Source of the DNA: Melampsora larici-populina 98AG31
Taxonomy: Eukaryota; Basidiomycota; Pucciniomycetes; Pucciniales; Melampsoraceae
DNA length: 64,000 bases
Assembly: GCF_000204055.1 (NCBI RefSeq)
Contig: NW_006768826.1
Span: forward strand, 161,209 to 225,208
Direction of reading: 5' to 3'
Shown here: in pieces, positions 11,333 to 23,189 of the stretch
Layout: every line of letters starts with the position of its first letter
Numbering within the stretch: the first letter of the stretch is position 1
Program-made: the position numbers and the translations under genes
The notes under the pieces: generated by a model
Database searches by the model: none
What the model saw: the letters and a program-made list of their open reading frames with translations, nothing else
What the model was told of the DNA's origin: nothing

Positions 11333-14300
11333 TCAAAATGCCTGCGAGTTCTGAAAATCTACTCCCAAACCCACACCCTCCCTTAGCCATAAACGACTTG
11401 AGACAAGAGCTTCTATGGTACGTGCCAATAGACTCCCTTGATCACTGGCACAAACATCGGCGGCGCATGAGAAGATTCGTTCTGCCGCACATGATGAACC
11501 CGTGGTGGCCAAGTAGTCGCGTGCCATGTTTGCAAGAACTCGATAGTCCTTTTCATGACGCTACAGAGGCATGTAAAGAAGTTAGCATATGTTCATGATG
11601 TTAGATAACATATTCTACTTACCGACCACCATGTTAAAGCTGCTTTTGGGTCTGACAAGTTGTATTCAGTACTACGCATCTTGTCTGACATGCGTAAGTA
11701 ATTGTCAACAGAATTGTCAATGGTCTCTGCGGGCTCTTCATCACTTCCGGAATCGTCATGGAACATCTTGGGTTGGCCTGCAGATGGATTGGAACTAGAA
11801 CCAGTCGAGTTCGCCGCAGTTCTTTGGCGAGGCAACGTAGCTTTGTAATCGGAGTAGAGTCGACGGAATGTAGATTCGGCTTTGATGGGAACCTCTCCAA
11901 ATTTCCCACCAAACCACTTCACAAAGAACTTGTGACGAAATAGAGGATGAAGTAGTGTCGCCATTACCAATGTTTCGCATCCGAGTGCTTCGTCAAGGTA
12001 ATATTGTGTTTTTTCCAACATTTTTGCCAACATCGGGTATATGGCGTCGGTGGTAGTCAATTTATCCACTTTTTCTTGTAATTTATGTCAAAGCTCGACG
12101 TATTCTGGAATTACCATACACCCGGTAGGCCCGTCGCCTTCCATCTTGAGGGTGGTGGTAAGAAATATCTATACCACAAGATGCATAAAAAAAAAGTCAG
12201 AAACTGATGCAATTACACCAATAGCTTCGATTACATACCTCCAGTTCAACGTTGATACATCGAACTTGAGCCCACTCAGCCGTAGTAATTTCCAGTTGAT
12301 GGAAATATCCATACGGCTTCCCGTTCTTGCGTGGGCGGCGACCCACCGCAAGCACTTGGTCAACATCTTCTTTACACAACTGATCGATGACCTGTCCAGG
12401 TAGATTGACAATGATCAGAGCTTTAAAGATAAAGCAAGATAAAAATGAAATACTCACCGATCGCGCAAGCCAAGCCTTGTGCCTACTTTCATACTTAATA
12501 TTCCATCTAATTCCGTAGCCAGCAATTAAAGATCCTGTGAATCCCTTTTTTGCACTCACTCGTGCAAATTCCTTGCGCCACGCCGACGACCGAGTGATCC
12601 GGCGTACAATAAAGTCAACCTGTAACAAAGTAACTCTCAAGTTCAATGCAAAGCACAAATAGAAAAAAAAAAGATAATTACCTTCCGCAATATAAAATCA
12701 ACATGATTTGCTTCTCAACGGTGCGTCGGAGCCACTTCCTCTTCCAAAACCACGGCTGGTGTCACTTCATCTTCAGCGTCAGCAATGTCCCATTGAGTTT
12801 TGTCTTCAATGTCGATGTTTCCTGCGTCATCTTCCTCAACCGGTGGGTTGATTTCCTCCAATTCGTCAATGTCGTGTTCTGGGATTGCGTCGTCACATGA
12901 GGTGCTTTCTTCAACATCTTCTTCCTCTTCTTCGATGGTTCCGATGGACGGGAAGTGCCCACGAGCTGCTGACTTCACTTTTGCGGGAGGTGGTGCCTTC
13001 ACGCCCAACTCGGCAAGCCCTGCGTTGACGATCAGCGCAAGCTTATGACAAAAGCAAAAAATATGCATATTGGCTGGATCCCATTTATACTTAATACCAT
13101 CAAGCTGGGGTTGCAAAGCGAACTGTCGATGCATTTCCTGTGCCATCGTTTTATTATTGGATCCCGAGTCGGTGGTCTGGCAGAGAATGTGAATATTCAT
13201 AAACAAAAACAAACATTAGCATCAGACAAGCGAAATAAAATGATCAAAAAGTATTAAGAATTCAAAATAATAGAACAAAAATAAATACATATCTTTTGAT
13301 AGATACCATGCTTCACTAGAAGGTTGACAATAGGTTCAGCGAGCCATGGCCCGTGATGGTGCCAGGCAACCACCTTCAAGCTTACATGTTGCACATGGTA
13401 CTGCCATTTGGGGTCGATGAAGGTGACTGACGCTCTGATAAAGCCATGTCAATTTCCTTTGCTGGTCCAGGCGTCGTGGACCAGATTGAAACGCAAAGTA
13501 AGATTCTAAACAACAATGAAACCGGTCAGTACAGAAACTTAAAGATCAATAAAGCAATGGAAAACTTACCTTCAGTTCTTTGAAAACGTTTGTTTTCAAA
13601 GACTGATTGATTTGACGCGCTTCGGACGCAGCCCACTTGCGGCCATAGAGCTTGGCCTCTTGGCGAAGGTACCTAACCATAGATCGTAGTATAGGGTCCT
13701 CAACTCGGGTCCAGGGTAAGGCGTGTCAAATTAACCATAGACAAGCCATTTGGTTAAACGTCACATTATTGAACTTGATTCCGGGTGTTATGGTGACAAA
13801 TCCACTGAGACCTCCTGTTTTCTGCTTCTTGGCCTGGCGAACCTCTGCCACCGAAGGTGGTATGTTTAATTCCTTACCTTCTGCTGAGTTTTTGGCTTTG
13901 TTTCGACCAGGACACCCTACGTCAGATCGCCCACTCTGAGTAGAACCGTCACGGTGGGCGCGGAGATTCCCTGTCAGGTTGCTTAAACTAACTCGTACGG
14001 GTTTGCTGGAGTCTCTGTTGCAGAATCGACAGGCATACGACAAAGGAGCCATTGACTTGTCCTGCCATTCATGAAATCATCAATATGCATGGTCAGTGTT
14101 ATGATGTCAGGAATTGATGAGTGTACATCATCATGCCTATGAAACGGAGTATCGTAGTAAGCCCTCAGTTGAGCTAGCTCCACTTTGGCGTCTGCCTCGT
14201 CCGCCTTGTGACGCTTGCAAGGTTGATCACCGGATGGCTCCTCGTCGGAATCGGCACGTAGCATGGCTCTTGTCACATTAGCTGAGATGAGCTGCGGCAG

Positions 14301-14744
14301 AATTGATTCAATGTGCTTCCACACCGAGGATATAGTATTAATCAAAAAGAAATTACTCACATCATCAGATGGAGCTGCAGATGCAGTTTTCTTGCGAGCC
14401 TGAGACCGACGCTGACTCTTTGATTGAGAGCCGGTACCTTTCTTGCTCTTCTTGCCTTGATGTTCAGTAATCGAGGCCTCTGATTGATATCCAGTGGCCT
14501 TCGGGTCCTTCTTCCGTCCTTGACATTGAATACTGACAATGGATGAATCAGATTCATTCTCAGGTTTGGGATCGTAGCTTCGGTCTTTGCGCTTGGTCTT
14601 GTTCAGCGCAGGTTGAGATTGATCATCGACGCTCAATCGTCGACGAGAGTCGACAGCCGGTGAAACCATCCCTGGGTGAATAGCTGGCTGTCTGTGACGA
14701 ACGGGTCTTGATCTGGAGGGAGTCTCAGATGCTACGGATGACAT
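11333..14744 (-). pseudogene. hAT transposase, multi-exon, with in-frame TGA codons
   Basis: Reads right to left from ATG at 14744. The N-terminal exon is basic and Ser-rich (RSQARKKTASAAPSDD). A BED-like zinc finger follows near 14070-13950 (QDKSMAPLSYACRFCNRD..NLRAHRDG). The core comes next: LVHDAWTSKGN near 13490-13450, then FIDPKWQYHVQHVSLK; TTDSGSNNKTMAQEM and MHIFCFCHKLALIVNAGL near 13190-13040; an acidic Glu/Asp-rich insert; ATLLHPLFRHKFF near 11950. The C-terminal dimerisation region near 11560-11450 reads YLATTGSSCAAERIFS. Introns are GT..AG and short. Two frames are cut by TGA where Arg fits: 13449-13451 (SKGN-stop-HGF) and 12088-12090 (YVEL-stop-HKLQ). The product would excise and reinsert the element; this copy is probably inactive. 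Confidence 0.8.
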
Positions 14745-15332
14745 GATGATTTGGTAGAATTTGAAACTAGTTGTTTGTTTGTTGAGCGATTGAGCAAAAG
14801 ATGTAAAATCAAAATCGATGGGGTAAGGAAGGAGAATTATTCTGTGGGAGGTGAGATTGCTAGGTAAGATTCGATTAACAAAGGTAAGTATAAAAGGTAG
14901 GTGGGTAGAGAAAAATCGGATGGAAGATAGAACAAGAACTTAGGAAGGAGGTAAGGAAAACTTACTCGGGTTCTGTGAACAGTTCACCCCCTTGGTGGCC
15001 ATGTTTGACAACATGCCAAGGCATACTGGCGTCTCCTTTGGGTTTTTTTGAAATGTATTGATCGATCGAGGTTGATTAATGTGGATGAGGGTGGAGGTTT
15101 GTACTACTACTCTTGCCTAATTGGGAATAGTGCTAAAATGAGAACCCGGGGCCGCAACACCGTTACTTAACGGTGTGGGACCGTAACGTTAACACATATT
15201 TAGCTGTTTGAAAAAATCCCCGAATCTGAGTTTTGTGTAACTTAGCGGTACATACCGCAACATTAGGCGGGGTATTTTGTAACATGACGGGGCCAATTAT
15301 CCGCAACGTCCCGCCACGCAACACGCAACTTC

Positions 15333-15353
15333 TGCGTAACTGGCGCAGGGTTG
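15333..15353 (-). repeat. Right terminal inverted repeat of the hAT element
   Basis: Reverse complement of 10866-10886; followed by the second copy of the GGAGAAGC target duplication. Confidence 0.88.
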
Positions 15354-15604
15354 GGAGAAGCTTGAGCTTTTCAAAATCAGAAAGCACAAAAAAGATAAAC
15401 GTATAATGTTAGCTCACAAATGACATAAGAGTCAGACATCAATACGATACTTGACTTACCAATCTTGTTCCACTTTTTAGCTAAAGTCTTTAAATCTGCT
15501 AATTTTAAATCATCTCGTAGGACAACATACGGAAAGTGTTCAAGCATATACGATTGTAGATCTCGGATGGTTCCACTTTGAAGAAGAGGTTTGAGGTTTT
15601 CCAT

Positions 15605-16273
15605 TTCACAGAGTTGATAAGATTGGGGGAGATTGTCTGATAATCAGGAGCTGGGTTAGGTATTTATAGGGTGAGTGAGGACGTTCAAGTGTTGTCAATT
15701 GATGTTTTGATTGATAGGTGATTATTCTTTATGAATGATTCTTGATAGGAAAGTTTGCTGATTGACGTTTGATCTGGACATCTTATGTGTGTTCTTGAGT
15801 GTGCGCATTGAAATGAGTAATTGTAAATAGGATGATCAGCTGAGCAAGTGAGAATTCTTTGTTTCAAGTTCGTGGGTAACTTTACACAACCTGCAGGTTG
15901 TGTCTGATGGTGTATGAACGTTTTTACATACGCTCAGTACAAGTTAGCTGTTGGCCGGTTCTTCTTTCACAAAAACGCATTTTGAATACTGATCAGCATC
16001 CTCAGCACACACTCCATCATGATCTTCAGACGTTTCTCTGGATGTCCATTCCAAATGCTGAACACCCCATTCAAAGGATGTTGGGTTGGGCGCTCATCAA
16101 TGGAAGTATCTTATTCCGTGAGCTGGAGTATACATAAAGCCAGATTGTCATGTTTTGCTATTCTTTTCCTCTCAAGTTATTCTAATCCCAATCCCAATCA
16201 TCAACTCTTATCTGTCAAAGCTCCTAGCAACAAATTCCCACTTCATATTTATATTTTCATCAATTATTTACTC
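15605..16273. other. Divergent intergenic/promoter region
   Basis: Lies between the minus-strand gene starting at 15604 and the plus-strand gene starting at 16274. It should hold both promoters. No open frame with support was found. Confidence 0.4.
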
Positions 16274-19240
16274 ATGGATCCACCCAACCCAGTTTTTGCG
16301 CCTTCTCGAGTAACACAAGGACAAAAGAGAGCACGAGCGGATAGTGCAGGAACCAAAGGTTCTCCTGGGGCCACCAAACCAAGTGAGTCTTGATGTGAGG
16401 AACATAGTGATCCCCAGTTTGGTCTTGTTACTGATCTCGTCACTTTTAGATCATCAGGCCAGAACCGCGCAAAGGTCAACCCTGGTTTCAGTTTATTGTC
16501 GCATACCATCAGAGATAATACAAAGATAAGTGACGACCCAAAACGAGGCAAGCGGAAAGATCAAACACAGCAGAATAATTCATGCAAAACGCAAGCCAAT
16601 CAGAAGAAAAACAAGAACTCAAGCTCAAGCTCAAAGAACACCCAGCTCTCTGTACTTCCTCCACCCAACAAGTATTCAGCTCTCAACCTTGTGACTCTGC
16701 GAAGCATAATGAAGCCATCTGGCGTGAAGGGAATTGGCTTGATGAGAAAGGACGAGCTGTTGCAGCTCTGTTTGCTGTACAATCCAGAAATTCCTTGTGG
16801 GTGAAAACTTCAATTTTCCTTTTACCTACTTTATAATTGAATTGATTGAATCTCTAAATCTCACTGTATCATACCATCTTGATTCAGCAACCCAACCTCC
16901 ACCTTCAAGACCTGCGGCAACAACATCGAATGAACAGAGTCGCCAGCAGCTGACCCGCGCGTTTCAAGAATCCCTAGACCAGGAAGACATATGAGAATCC
17001 AGCGAAGAAGGTGATCTCGTGATTAAAATCATGTATGGTATATATGTAGAAGTTACTGACTAAGTTCAATCCGACTCTGTTCCAGATCAACCACATGATC
17101 GGAGCCGTAGACACGCACCCTCTTTCTCAAGTCCGGAAAGAGATGTCACAAGTTAGTCTAATTTTACTTTTTGTCTTTTCATATTGGAGATCTGCTGTTG
17201 ATTCACTGATGTAAAATGTATGATTCTTTATGCACAGGTGAAGAGGAGATGGAAGATCTTCCCAATGGCGCATCCTGGTCGAATCCTGCTCCGGTCATGT
17301 CGGCTGTCTCAAAAGGCAAACAAAAGCAAACCTCCGGCAATGAGGATCCTTTTCCAAGTCGGGAGAGAGGTACTGCTCTCCCTCGCCCGGCTCCAACAAA
17401 CCTGTCAAGAGACTGGGCGGTCTCGAGAACTAGGAAAAATTTGATCCCTGACTGCGATGATGACAATGATAGCGACTGGAAGATGTCTGACAATGAATAT
17501 TCGCAAGAAGATGAAGACTTAGGTTTGGAAGAAGAGAATGACGAGCCTTTCGAACAAGAAAAATCTTCTTCCTCAGCTTCATCTCACAACCCAATTGAAT
17601 CCAGCCGTTCAATGGAAGAAGACTTGATTGACAACACCCGAAATGACAAACCAGAGGGTGCCCTGCAAGTAGAATTGGAAGAATTCTAGATTCTCAGATT
17701 ACACAGTTGAATAATGCAGAAGGAAATCAAGAAGAGTCCTTAGATCTTCGAGAACAGATGCAACATTTGAGTCAAGCGGTGCAAGACCTAGCCGTGCTAT
17801 TTGCACAACAGAACACAGCTTCTGCCGGAGCTTCAAATAAAAAAATGGTAGAGAAGAGTAAAAAGAAATCCAGCGCAGAATTCTTGGTAAGAATTATTTA
17901 GGGCACGTTCACTTAAGCAATTTCTGGTGAGAAATCACATTTGGCAAAATTTAAAGTGTTTATTTGGTGGCGCATGTTTCATTTTGGCATTAAAAAATTT
18001 AAAGAATGTGATTTCTGGTCAGAAGTTCCTTGAGTGAACGCACCCTTATATTCAGAGAATATCAGATGTGAGGTTATACTGACAGAGAATTGTGATTAAA
18101 CAGGGTCGCATACGAAGTCACGTACGGAAATTGATGGGGCTATGAGAAAACGAAGAGATACCAGCAAGCGCAACTCAAGCGCAGATGTCATCGTGGAAGC
18201 TGTCCACTACAAAACACGAAATTCTATCTAGCGTTAATCTGAATCAAATATCACCTCAAGTCGATAATAACTCTGATCCTCGTTTTCCATACAAGGGAGG
18301 TCCTGGCGGGGAATTTTCGAATCCTCAAGAGCTGCTCATCATGTGGCAAATGATGAACCGTGTGGGAGTCTCATCATTCCGCCCGGTTTGGGATGAGGCA
18401 GTATCATCTCGAAGTAACTCTTTTTTATGGTGTCTTTCTGCTGCCATATTTATTCAACTGGTAAAATGTGGTCAATATGATAATATTACACCAGATGATG
18501 CAAAGTTTGATAATGTCTTGTCAGCGCTCAAGAAACATGCAAGACAATCTTTACAATGCATGTGAGTTTTTTGAATAATTCAAGATTCCAGTCGATGTGT
18601 GTACTAATTGTCTCTTTTGTCGCCTTTAGTGTTTGTGAAAGAAATGAATGGCCAGCGGCCTAAATTCAAGCTACAAAGAAACATATAGTCTGACAACAAA
18701 GAGTAGGAGGTGTAAGTGAAACTTTATGTATAAGATAAATCTTGAATATGTTTCCTTACTGAATCTGAGATGTTTAAACTCTTTAGCTTAGGACGCGTCG
18801 TAAAGCTACCGCCCTTCGATCAGGATTGCCTCTATTATGCAACATCTTTGAGCAGTGCTGCAGTGACGATGAGACTGACCTCAAAGAGGAACCTTCAGGA
18901 ACACAGAAAAAGGTCTTTTGAATCAAGAAGCTTGAATGGCGTAGCAGATCTTTATACACTCTTCTATTGAGTTTAGATGTGCACCAGGCTAAAGAAAAAG
19001 ACGACAGCCCAAAAGGCACACCGGGAGTCAGGCCTACCGAATGAGTCCGAGATTTAAGCACTCTTAGTCAGATGGAGGCTCCTCCAGGACTTCCAATCGA
19101 CTGTTATGATGCTGATTGGTTAAGGAATCTTGAAGAACATGACCCTGAAAATTATGAAGCGCTGCAGGTAGATCCTACACCAATACTTCGTTCTATTGAA
19201 GTCCGAGCTTACCATGTTCTGAAGATTCAAAGAGTTTGAT
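16274..19240 (+). pseudogene. Decayed orphan-family gene with at least five in-frame stops and a frameshift
   Basis: No named function. Exon 1 is 16274-16382 (MDPPNPVFAPSRVTQGQK). Intron 1 is 16383-16457. Exon 2 is 16458-16796 (Ser/Lys-rich, then LVTLRSIMKPSGVKGIGL, a SAP-like helical module). Intron 2 is 16797-16887. Exon 3 runs from 16888 to about 17033. A further exon begins near 17084 (DQPHDRSRRHAPSFSSPE), then an acidic exon from about 17239, a basic one ending near 17886, and a conserved core from 18105: GRIRSHVRKLMGL, FPYKGGPGGEFSNPQELL, GVSSFRPVWDEA, NSFLWCLSAAIFIQLVKCG. The tail has FEQCCSDDETD, KLEWRSRSLYTLLLSLD and APPGLPIDCYDADWLRNL. Stops fall at 16992 (TGA), 18143 (TGA), 18919 (TGA), 19042 (TGA), plus TAA and TGA in the short exon near 18660-18690. 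One base appears lost near 17685 (ELEE then a shifted ILDSQITQLNNAE). Likely the same family as 8.4-9.4 kb. Confidence 0.65.
17901..18045. mobile_element. 145-bp MITE in an intron, TTA target duplication (PIF/Harbinger-like)
   Basis: Ends are GGGCACGTTCACTTAAG and CTTGAGTGAACGCACCC, inverted with two mismatches in the first 17 bases; pairing continues inward about 50 bases (TTTCTGG..AGAAATCACATT). TTA at 17898-17900 and 18046-18048 is the target duplication. It lies just inside the donor of an intron of the decayed gene, so splicing could have tolerated it. Confidence 0.8.
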
Positions 19241-19283
19241 CTCAACCTCTTTTCACGTCTATTGTATATATGGTTGTTTATAC

Positions 19284-19369
19284 TTTTATCTTATTTCTTT
19301 CTCATCTGTTTCAATATATAGATCTCTTTTATCTTATTTCTTTCTCATTTGTTTCAATATATAGATCTT
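19284..19369 (+). repeat. Two tandem copies of a 43-bp T-rich unit
   Basis: TTTTATCTTATTTCTTTCTC.. to ATATAGATCTC is repeated immediately, with one C/T difference. It lies just past the end of the decayed gene. Confidence 0.75.
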
Positions 19370-19403
19370 ACTCCATCAATTAATCCTAATAATCAAATCA
19401 CTC

Positions 19404-19595
19404 GTGACTAATAAAAAACAATCTTCACCATGCTCTTTTCATGTCTTCAGGCTGGATGGCTTTGAGACAAGTGAGGCTCAACTATACAACAAATGTTTCA
19501 ATGGGTATATATCAGACTTTCTCACAAAAGAAAAAAAGTCATCTCCAAAAGATATAATTGTAATTGATGTCACAAAAGAAATCAGACAGGGATGA
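19404..19595 (+). CDS. Possible short hypothetical coding exon
   Basis: A 63-residue open frame (RLDGFETSEAQLYNKC, then KKSSPKDIIVIDVTKE) preceded by a possible acceptor (TCTTCAG near 19450). No family recognised; it could be a gene fragment or chance. Confidence 0.2.
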   Translation: MTNKKQSSPCSFHVFRLDGFETSEAQLYNKCFNGYISDFLTKEKKSSPKDIIVIDVTKEIRQG

Positions 19596-19632
19596 AATTC
19601 AGATACGGAACAAGATATGAAAAAAAGAATAC

Positions 19633-20311
19633 ATGGCTTACTTTAGGAGGCTCATAGAAAGTAAGCAGTTCTCTCGCACAAGAACTTTGCACCTCCATGT
19701 AGCCCAGTTTGCTGGTCCCAACAATCTCAATATCAGATTCTTGGGACAACTCAACGTCTTCAGGTACCTCATAGGCCGCCTATAATGGAATATGTTCTGC
19801 TACCAAGTAATTGTCTGTAGTGAGAGGCTAAAAGAAAATAATTGGATTCACTTACATCTTTTGATTTCTTGGTTGGTTGGGGTGATGGTGAGCAACCCTT
19901 TGAACTTCCTGATAGTGATATGGCTTGTTTGCTAGTTGCCAAGCAAGCCTAGAAAAATAAAACAGTTTGAAACAAGTAAGTTTCTTTATTAGTCTATCGT
20001 GAGAAATACAAAGCTTACTTTGCCTTTTCCAGTTGGTTTGGCAGCATCTGAGGCTTCATTGCTCGTCTTCTTCTCTGTGGTAAGAGCTGGGGGTTGAGGT
20101 GATGCAGAACAATTGGCAAGAGGACCAGTTGAGCTTTTGCTGTCATCAGAAGGAAGAGTAAGAGAGGTACGAGAGTCTGTGGGTGTAGCCACAAAGCCTG
20201 GTGATGGTGGTCAAGAGGTGCTTGGTGGTCTGTACTCAATGCTTTTGGTACTTGAAGCCCAGTACTTTTTGATGAAGATTGGGATTGGGAGGGGGTTTTG
20301 GGGATAGCCAT
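19633..20311 (-). pseudogene. Decayed hypothetical gene, three exons
   Basis: The minus-strand ATG at 20311 starts a Ser/Pro/Gln-rich frame (MAIPKTPSQSQSSSKSTG). The better downstream frame (TPTDSRTSLTLPSDDSKSS to ASDAAKPTGKGK) is offset by one and carries TGA at 20211-20213 where Arg fits (PPSTS-stop-PPSPGF). A GTAAGC..TTCTAG intron at about 20018-19949 leads to ATSKQAISLSGSSKGCSP. A second intron leads to AYEVPEDVELSQESDIEIVG and ELLTFYEPPK near 19640. Function unknown. The acidic ESDIEIVG resembles a SUMO-interacting or acidic patch, which is only an impression. Confidence 0.45.
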
Positions 20312-22165
20312 TGATCAGGCGGTTTGGGTATTGATTGAATGAAAAATTGGATGAGAAAAAGATAAGAATGGAATTCAAAGAAGGAAACAATATTGGTAAG
20401 TTTTGTATTTCTTAGATATGATTTCAAAATCAAACGGTACTTACCATTTCATTATACATACCAGCATTCGGGAGTCAAATGGACCACAGGTGAGCCCTCC
20501 AAGCATCATCCAGGGGTGTTCCATTGGTTGAATTGATCCAAGATGGAGTGAGGCGGTGTTGATTGGATCTAGAGAGTTGAGCCACAAGTTGAAAGGGGTG
20601 GGGTGAGTCTGATACATACCCTCCACCCATGCCTGTATCACTCCAATACATAGCGGAGAACCTGAGGCCCCGGCCCATTGCGTTTTGGTGCCTCCGCTAT
20701 GGAGGAAACCGGTGTAGAACTCTTTCAGTACACAGCTGAAAGCAGAACCAAGAAGGGGAGGAATGAAGACACAATCAAAAGAGGAATAAGTCTTGAGATG
20801 GTGAATTGAAAGACTTCAAACAAGAAAGAAATGCCCTTCTTAAAACAGGGACTTTGATTATCAATGAATTAAATTTAAGACCTACAAGTCTTTGGATTAA
20901 TAAAAACCAGGCTGAAATAGGACAAATATAAAATCAAAAGTAGCACTATCTAGGCGCACTCAGGCACCTTCCAAATGAGCAAATGAGCTTACAACTCAAC
21001 AAGAAATTAATTAAAAGATGAATAAGGGTCTTATTATTATAAAATTCCAACTCTCATTAGTTGTTTACCTGAATGATGATAATAAAAGATACAAGCTTAT
21101 TCTAAAATTCTAGTAACTATTTTCGCTAACAAAAAGGCTACCAAAGGTAGGGAAAGAGACACTTGACTATATCAAAATTGAAACACACACAAACAAAAGA
21201 AAGTAGGACAAAAAACACCCCCCAAACTCAAAATCCACCTTCAAACAACTTTTTCACACACAAATCATTGAACAACCCCCAAATTAAAATTGATGAACAT
21301 CTTCAAACCACCCACATGTATCATTGACACATTTTCAAGCACACATTTATCATTAAAACTGAGCTGTTTACCACAAAAACTGGAAAATCCACCAATTTAC
21401 CCTTGAAACCTAAAAAAAGATACGAAAGAGGGACTGTATCAAAATGCTGAATGGACAGAAAAAAAGTTCTGCTTCCGCTCTACAACTTTTCTCAGCCAAG
21501 CCAAACTCTAACTCTATTGGTTGTACTCTTAAAATGAAATTCGATTTTATGTGAAAATAATCAAAATTGAAGTTACCCAGTTTACCACTTGGTATTACCA
21601 CTGATGATGATGTATATGGTTTATAATTGATTTTTCATGTTCATATGCGAAAATATAACCCTCCCCAACTTACTTCTAGGCTGAAAAGATGCTGTGGTAC
21701 CCTAAAATCAAAGTTGAATGATTGAAAATAGCACTTTTTATGATTTTGAAAGTGATTTTCAAGTTTCAAATCCACCCTTTTCATATGTAATGTTTAATTT
21801 GCCAATGCTGGTGTTTGATAATCCCATGAATCCATCTTTCAAAGTGATCCCTGCTTGCTTTTTCAGTTTACCACCCCAGTTTACCACCATCTGTCTGAGT
21901 TGTTGGATTTTCAAAATTTAGCCTTATTTAAACCCATACCTCAAAACCATGATTCCTCTACACAACACATTAAACCCATACATATCTTTAGCCATGACTA
22001 TCAAAACCCATAAAATTCGAAATTTCAACTTGAAACTTGTATACTCCCCATAACCCATACATCACTCAACTACACATAAGTTCTAAACCCATAATTTGCA
22101 CTTTTTGCTTCATTTTACACTACACCCCCTACACATAACCATTACACTCAAAAATCAACATGTAA
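20312..22165. other. No supported gene
   Basis: AT-rich with several short frames of biased composition. A GC-richer patch (20640-20730, with CCTCCGCTATGGAGG) may be a fragment of a repeat. Nothing else recognised. Confidence 0.35.
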
Positions 22166-22280
22166 CATATAAAAATAAAATGAAATAAAATGAAATATGA
22201 TAAAATAAAATGATAAAATAATAAAATGAAATGAAATAAATAAAATAAATAAATAAAAAAACTAAAAAAATAAAACTAAA
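22166..22280. repeat. (TAAAA)n/(TGAAA)n simple repeat
   Basis: Imperfect AAAATAAAATGAAATAAAA-type low-complexity run directly beside the MITE at 22291. Confidence 0.8.
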
Positions 22281-22290
22281 AATGAATTAA

Positions 22291-22669
22291 GGGCCCGTTT
22301 GGGCAGATTTTGAAAAAATTGTTACACAGAAACGATTTTTCGATTTGCCCCTTTTTCAAGGGGCAGTTTAAAAAACTCAAAATTTGGCTTTTTTGTTTAC
22401 CAAACAGTCGACCAAATTGGTCAACAAAAAATCGAAATGGAGGGGCAAATGAGCCCAAAAACTCTTTTGGGTCTGAAAAACAGCGTCAGGGCTGTTTTTC
22501 CAAATTGAAGATTCTTTGATCAAAAACCGTTTTTGGTTTTGATCAAAGACCGTTGCCGAACGCTGGTCTTTTTATCAAAAACCAAAAACCGTATTTGGCC
22601 AAATACGGTTTTTGGCTTTGGTGGAGTATTTGGGCAAAAACCGTATTTGGTTTCCAGCCAAACGGGCCC
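22291..22669. mobile_element. 379-bp MITE, TAA target duplication (PIF/Harbinger-like)
   Basis: It starts GGGCCCGTTTGG and ends CCAAACGGGCCC. TAA at 22288-22290 and 22670-22672 is the target duplication. The interior is a set of inverted CAAAAACCG/CGGTTTTTG words that would fold into hairpins. No coding capacity. Confidence 0.85.
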
Positions 22670-23189
22670 TAAGTATTTGTCTCTTAAATACTTTTGATTA
22701 CCACACCGGGTTGAGGCTGTGGTGCGTAGCCTCCGCTCTCAAATGTGGAGGTCACAGCAGACCCAAAAACCGCTCCAAAACCAATATTTGGAGCGGTGCG
22801 GATTGGGTATTGACAGAGAGATGATACCTGTCAAGTCCCCTTCTACAACTGCCAGTGTGTTCATCTTCAGAGACTTGAGCAATTCCTCCCCCTTGTTTCT
22901 GGCCATTTACTCACTGGGAAGAACAAGGGATTGGTCTTGTGGGTAGGAAGTGTGAAATACAATCAAAAGAGTCTTTGAACAGTTGATATCACTCAAGAAG
23001 ATGGCTGGGTTATGTTTCATTCACTTGTCAACAACAATCAAACCAAGATAGCCGGGGTCTCTATCAGTATCACAATGGAAAACCCTTGTGCTGCTGTGAA
23101 GGCCTTACAAAATGTAACAGCTCTCCTTTGTCATCTTATCATCATATTCAACTAATCATGTTTCTGAAACTATTCTCTTTCCAGGAAGC

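Larger units (their letters stand above)
10867..15353 (-). mobile_element. hAT-type DNA transposon
   Basis: Near-perfect terminal inverted repeats bound the element: CAACCCTGCGCCAGTTACGCA at 10866-10886 and its reverse complement at 15333-15353. The 8-bp target duplication GGAGAAGC is at 10859-10866 and 15354-15361. One terminal base is shared with the duplication, so the left end is ambiguous by 1 bp. An 8-bp duplication and a hAT-like transposase agree. Subterminal regions (about 10887-11120 and 15150-15332) are rich in GTTACG/CGTAAC words, probably transposase binding sites. Confidence 0.88.
9767..15604 (-). pseudogene. Host hypothetical gene split by a hAT transposon and carrying one TGA
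   Basis: Four exons read in phase once the insertion is ignored. Exon 1 is 15604-15460 (MENLKPLLQSGTIRDLQSYM..LAKKWNKI). Intron 1 is 15459-15367. Exon 2 is 15366-15354 and resumes at 10858 down to 10629. Intron 2 is 10628-10526. Exon 3 is 10525-10001. Intron 3 is 10000-9931. Exon 4 is 9930-9767 (CKCGCHEEMLVLKERIQK, stop TAG 9767-9769). All junction phases match. Exon 1 resembles a short SAP-like helical module, which is a weak guess; exons 2-3 are Ser/Pro/Thr-rich with basic patches (PAYNKRKSDSP, SKRQKPTPWSRHTKKK), suggesting a nuclear or regulatory role. Without the insert the product would be about 355-360 residues. Two lesions are seen: the 4.5 kb insertion in exon 2, and TGA at 10696-10698 where Arg fits (KKSV-stop-FQDV). 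Function unknown. Confidence 0.72.

Noticed and set aside
19284..19369. Tandem 43-bp units as a CRISPR-like or regulatory array
   Set aside because: Only two direct copies, no spacers, eukaryotic context; simple tandem duplication.
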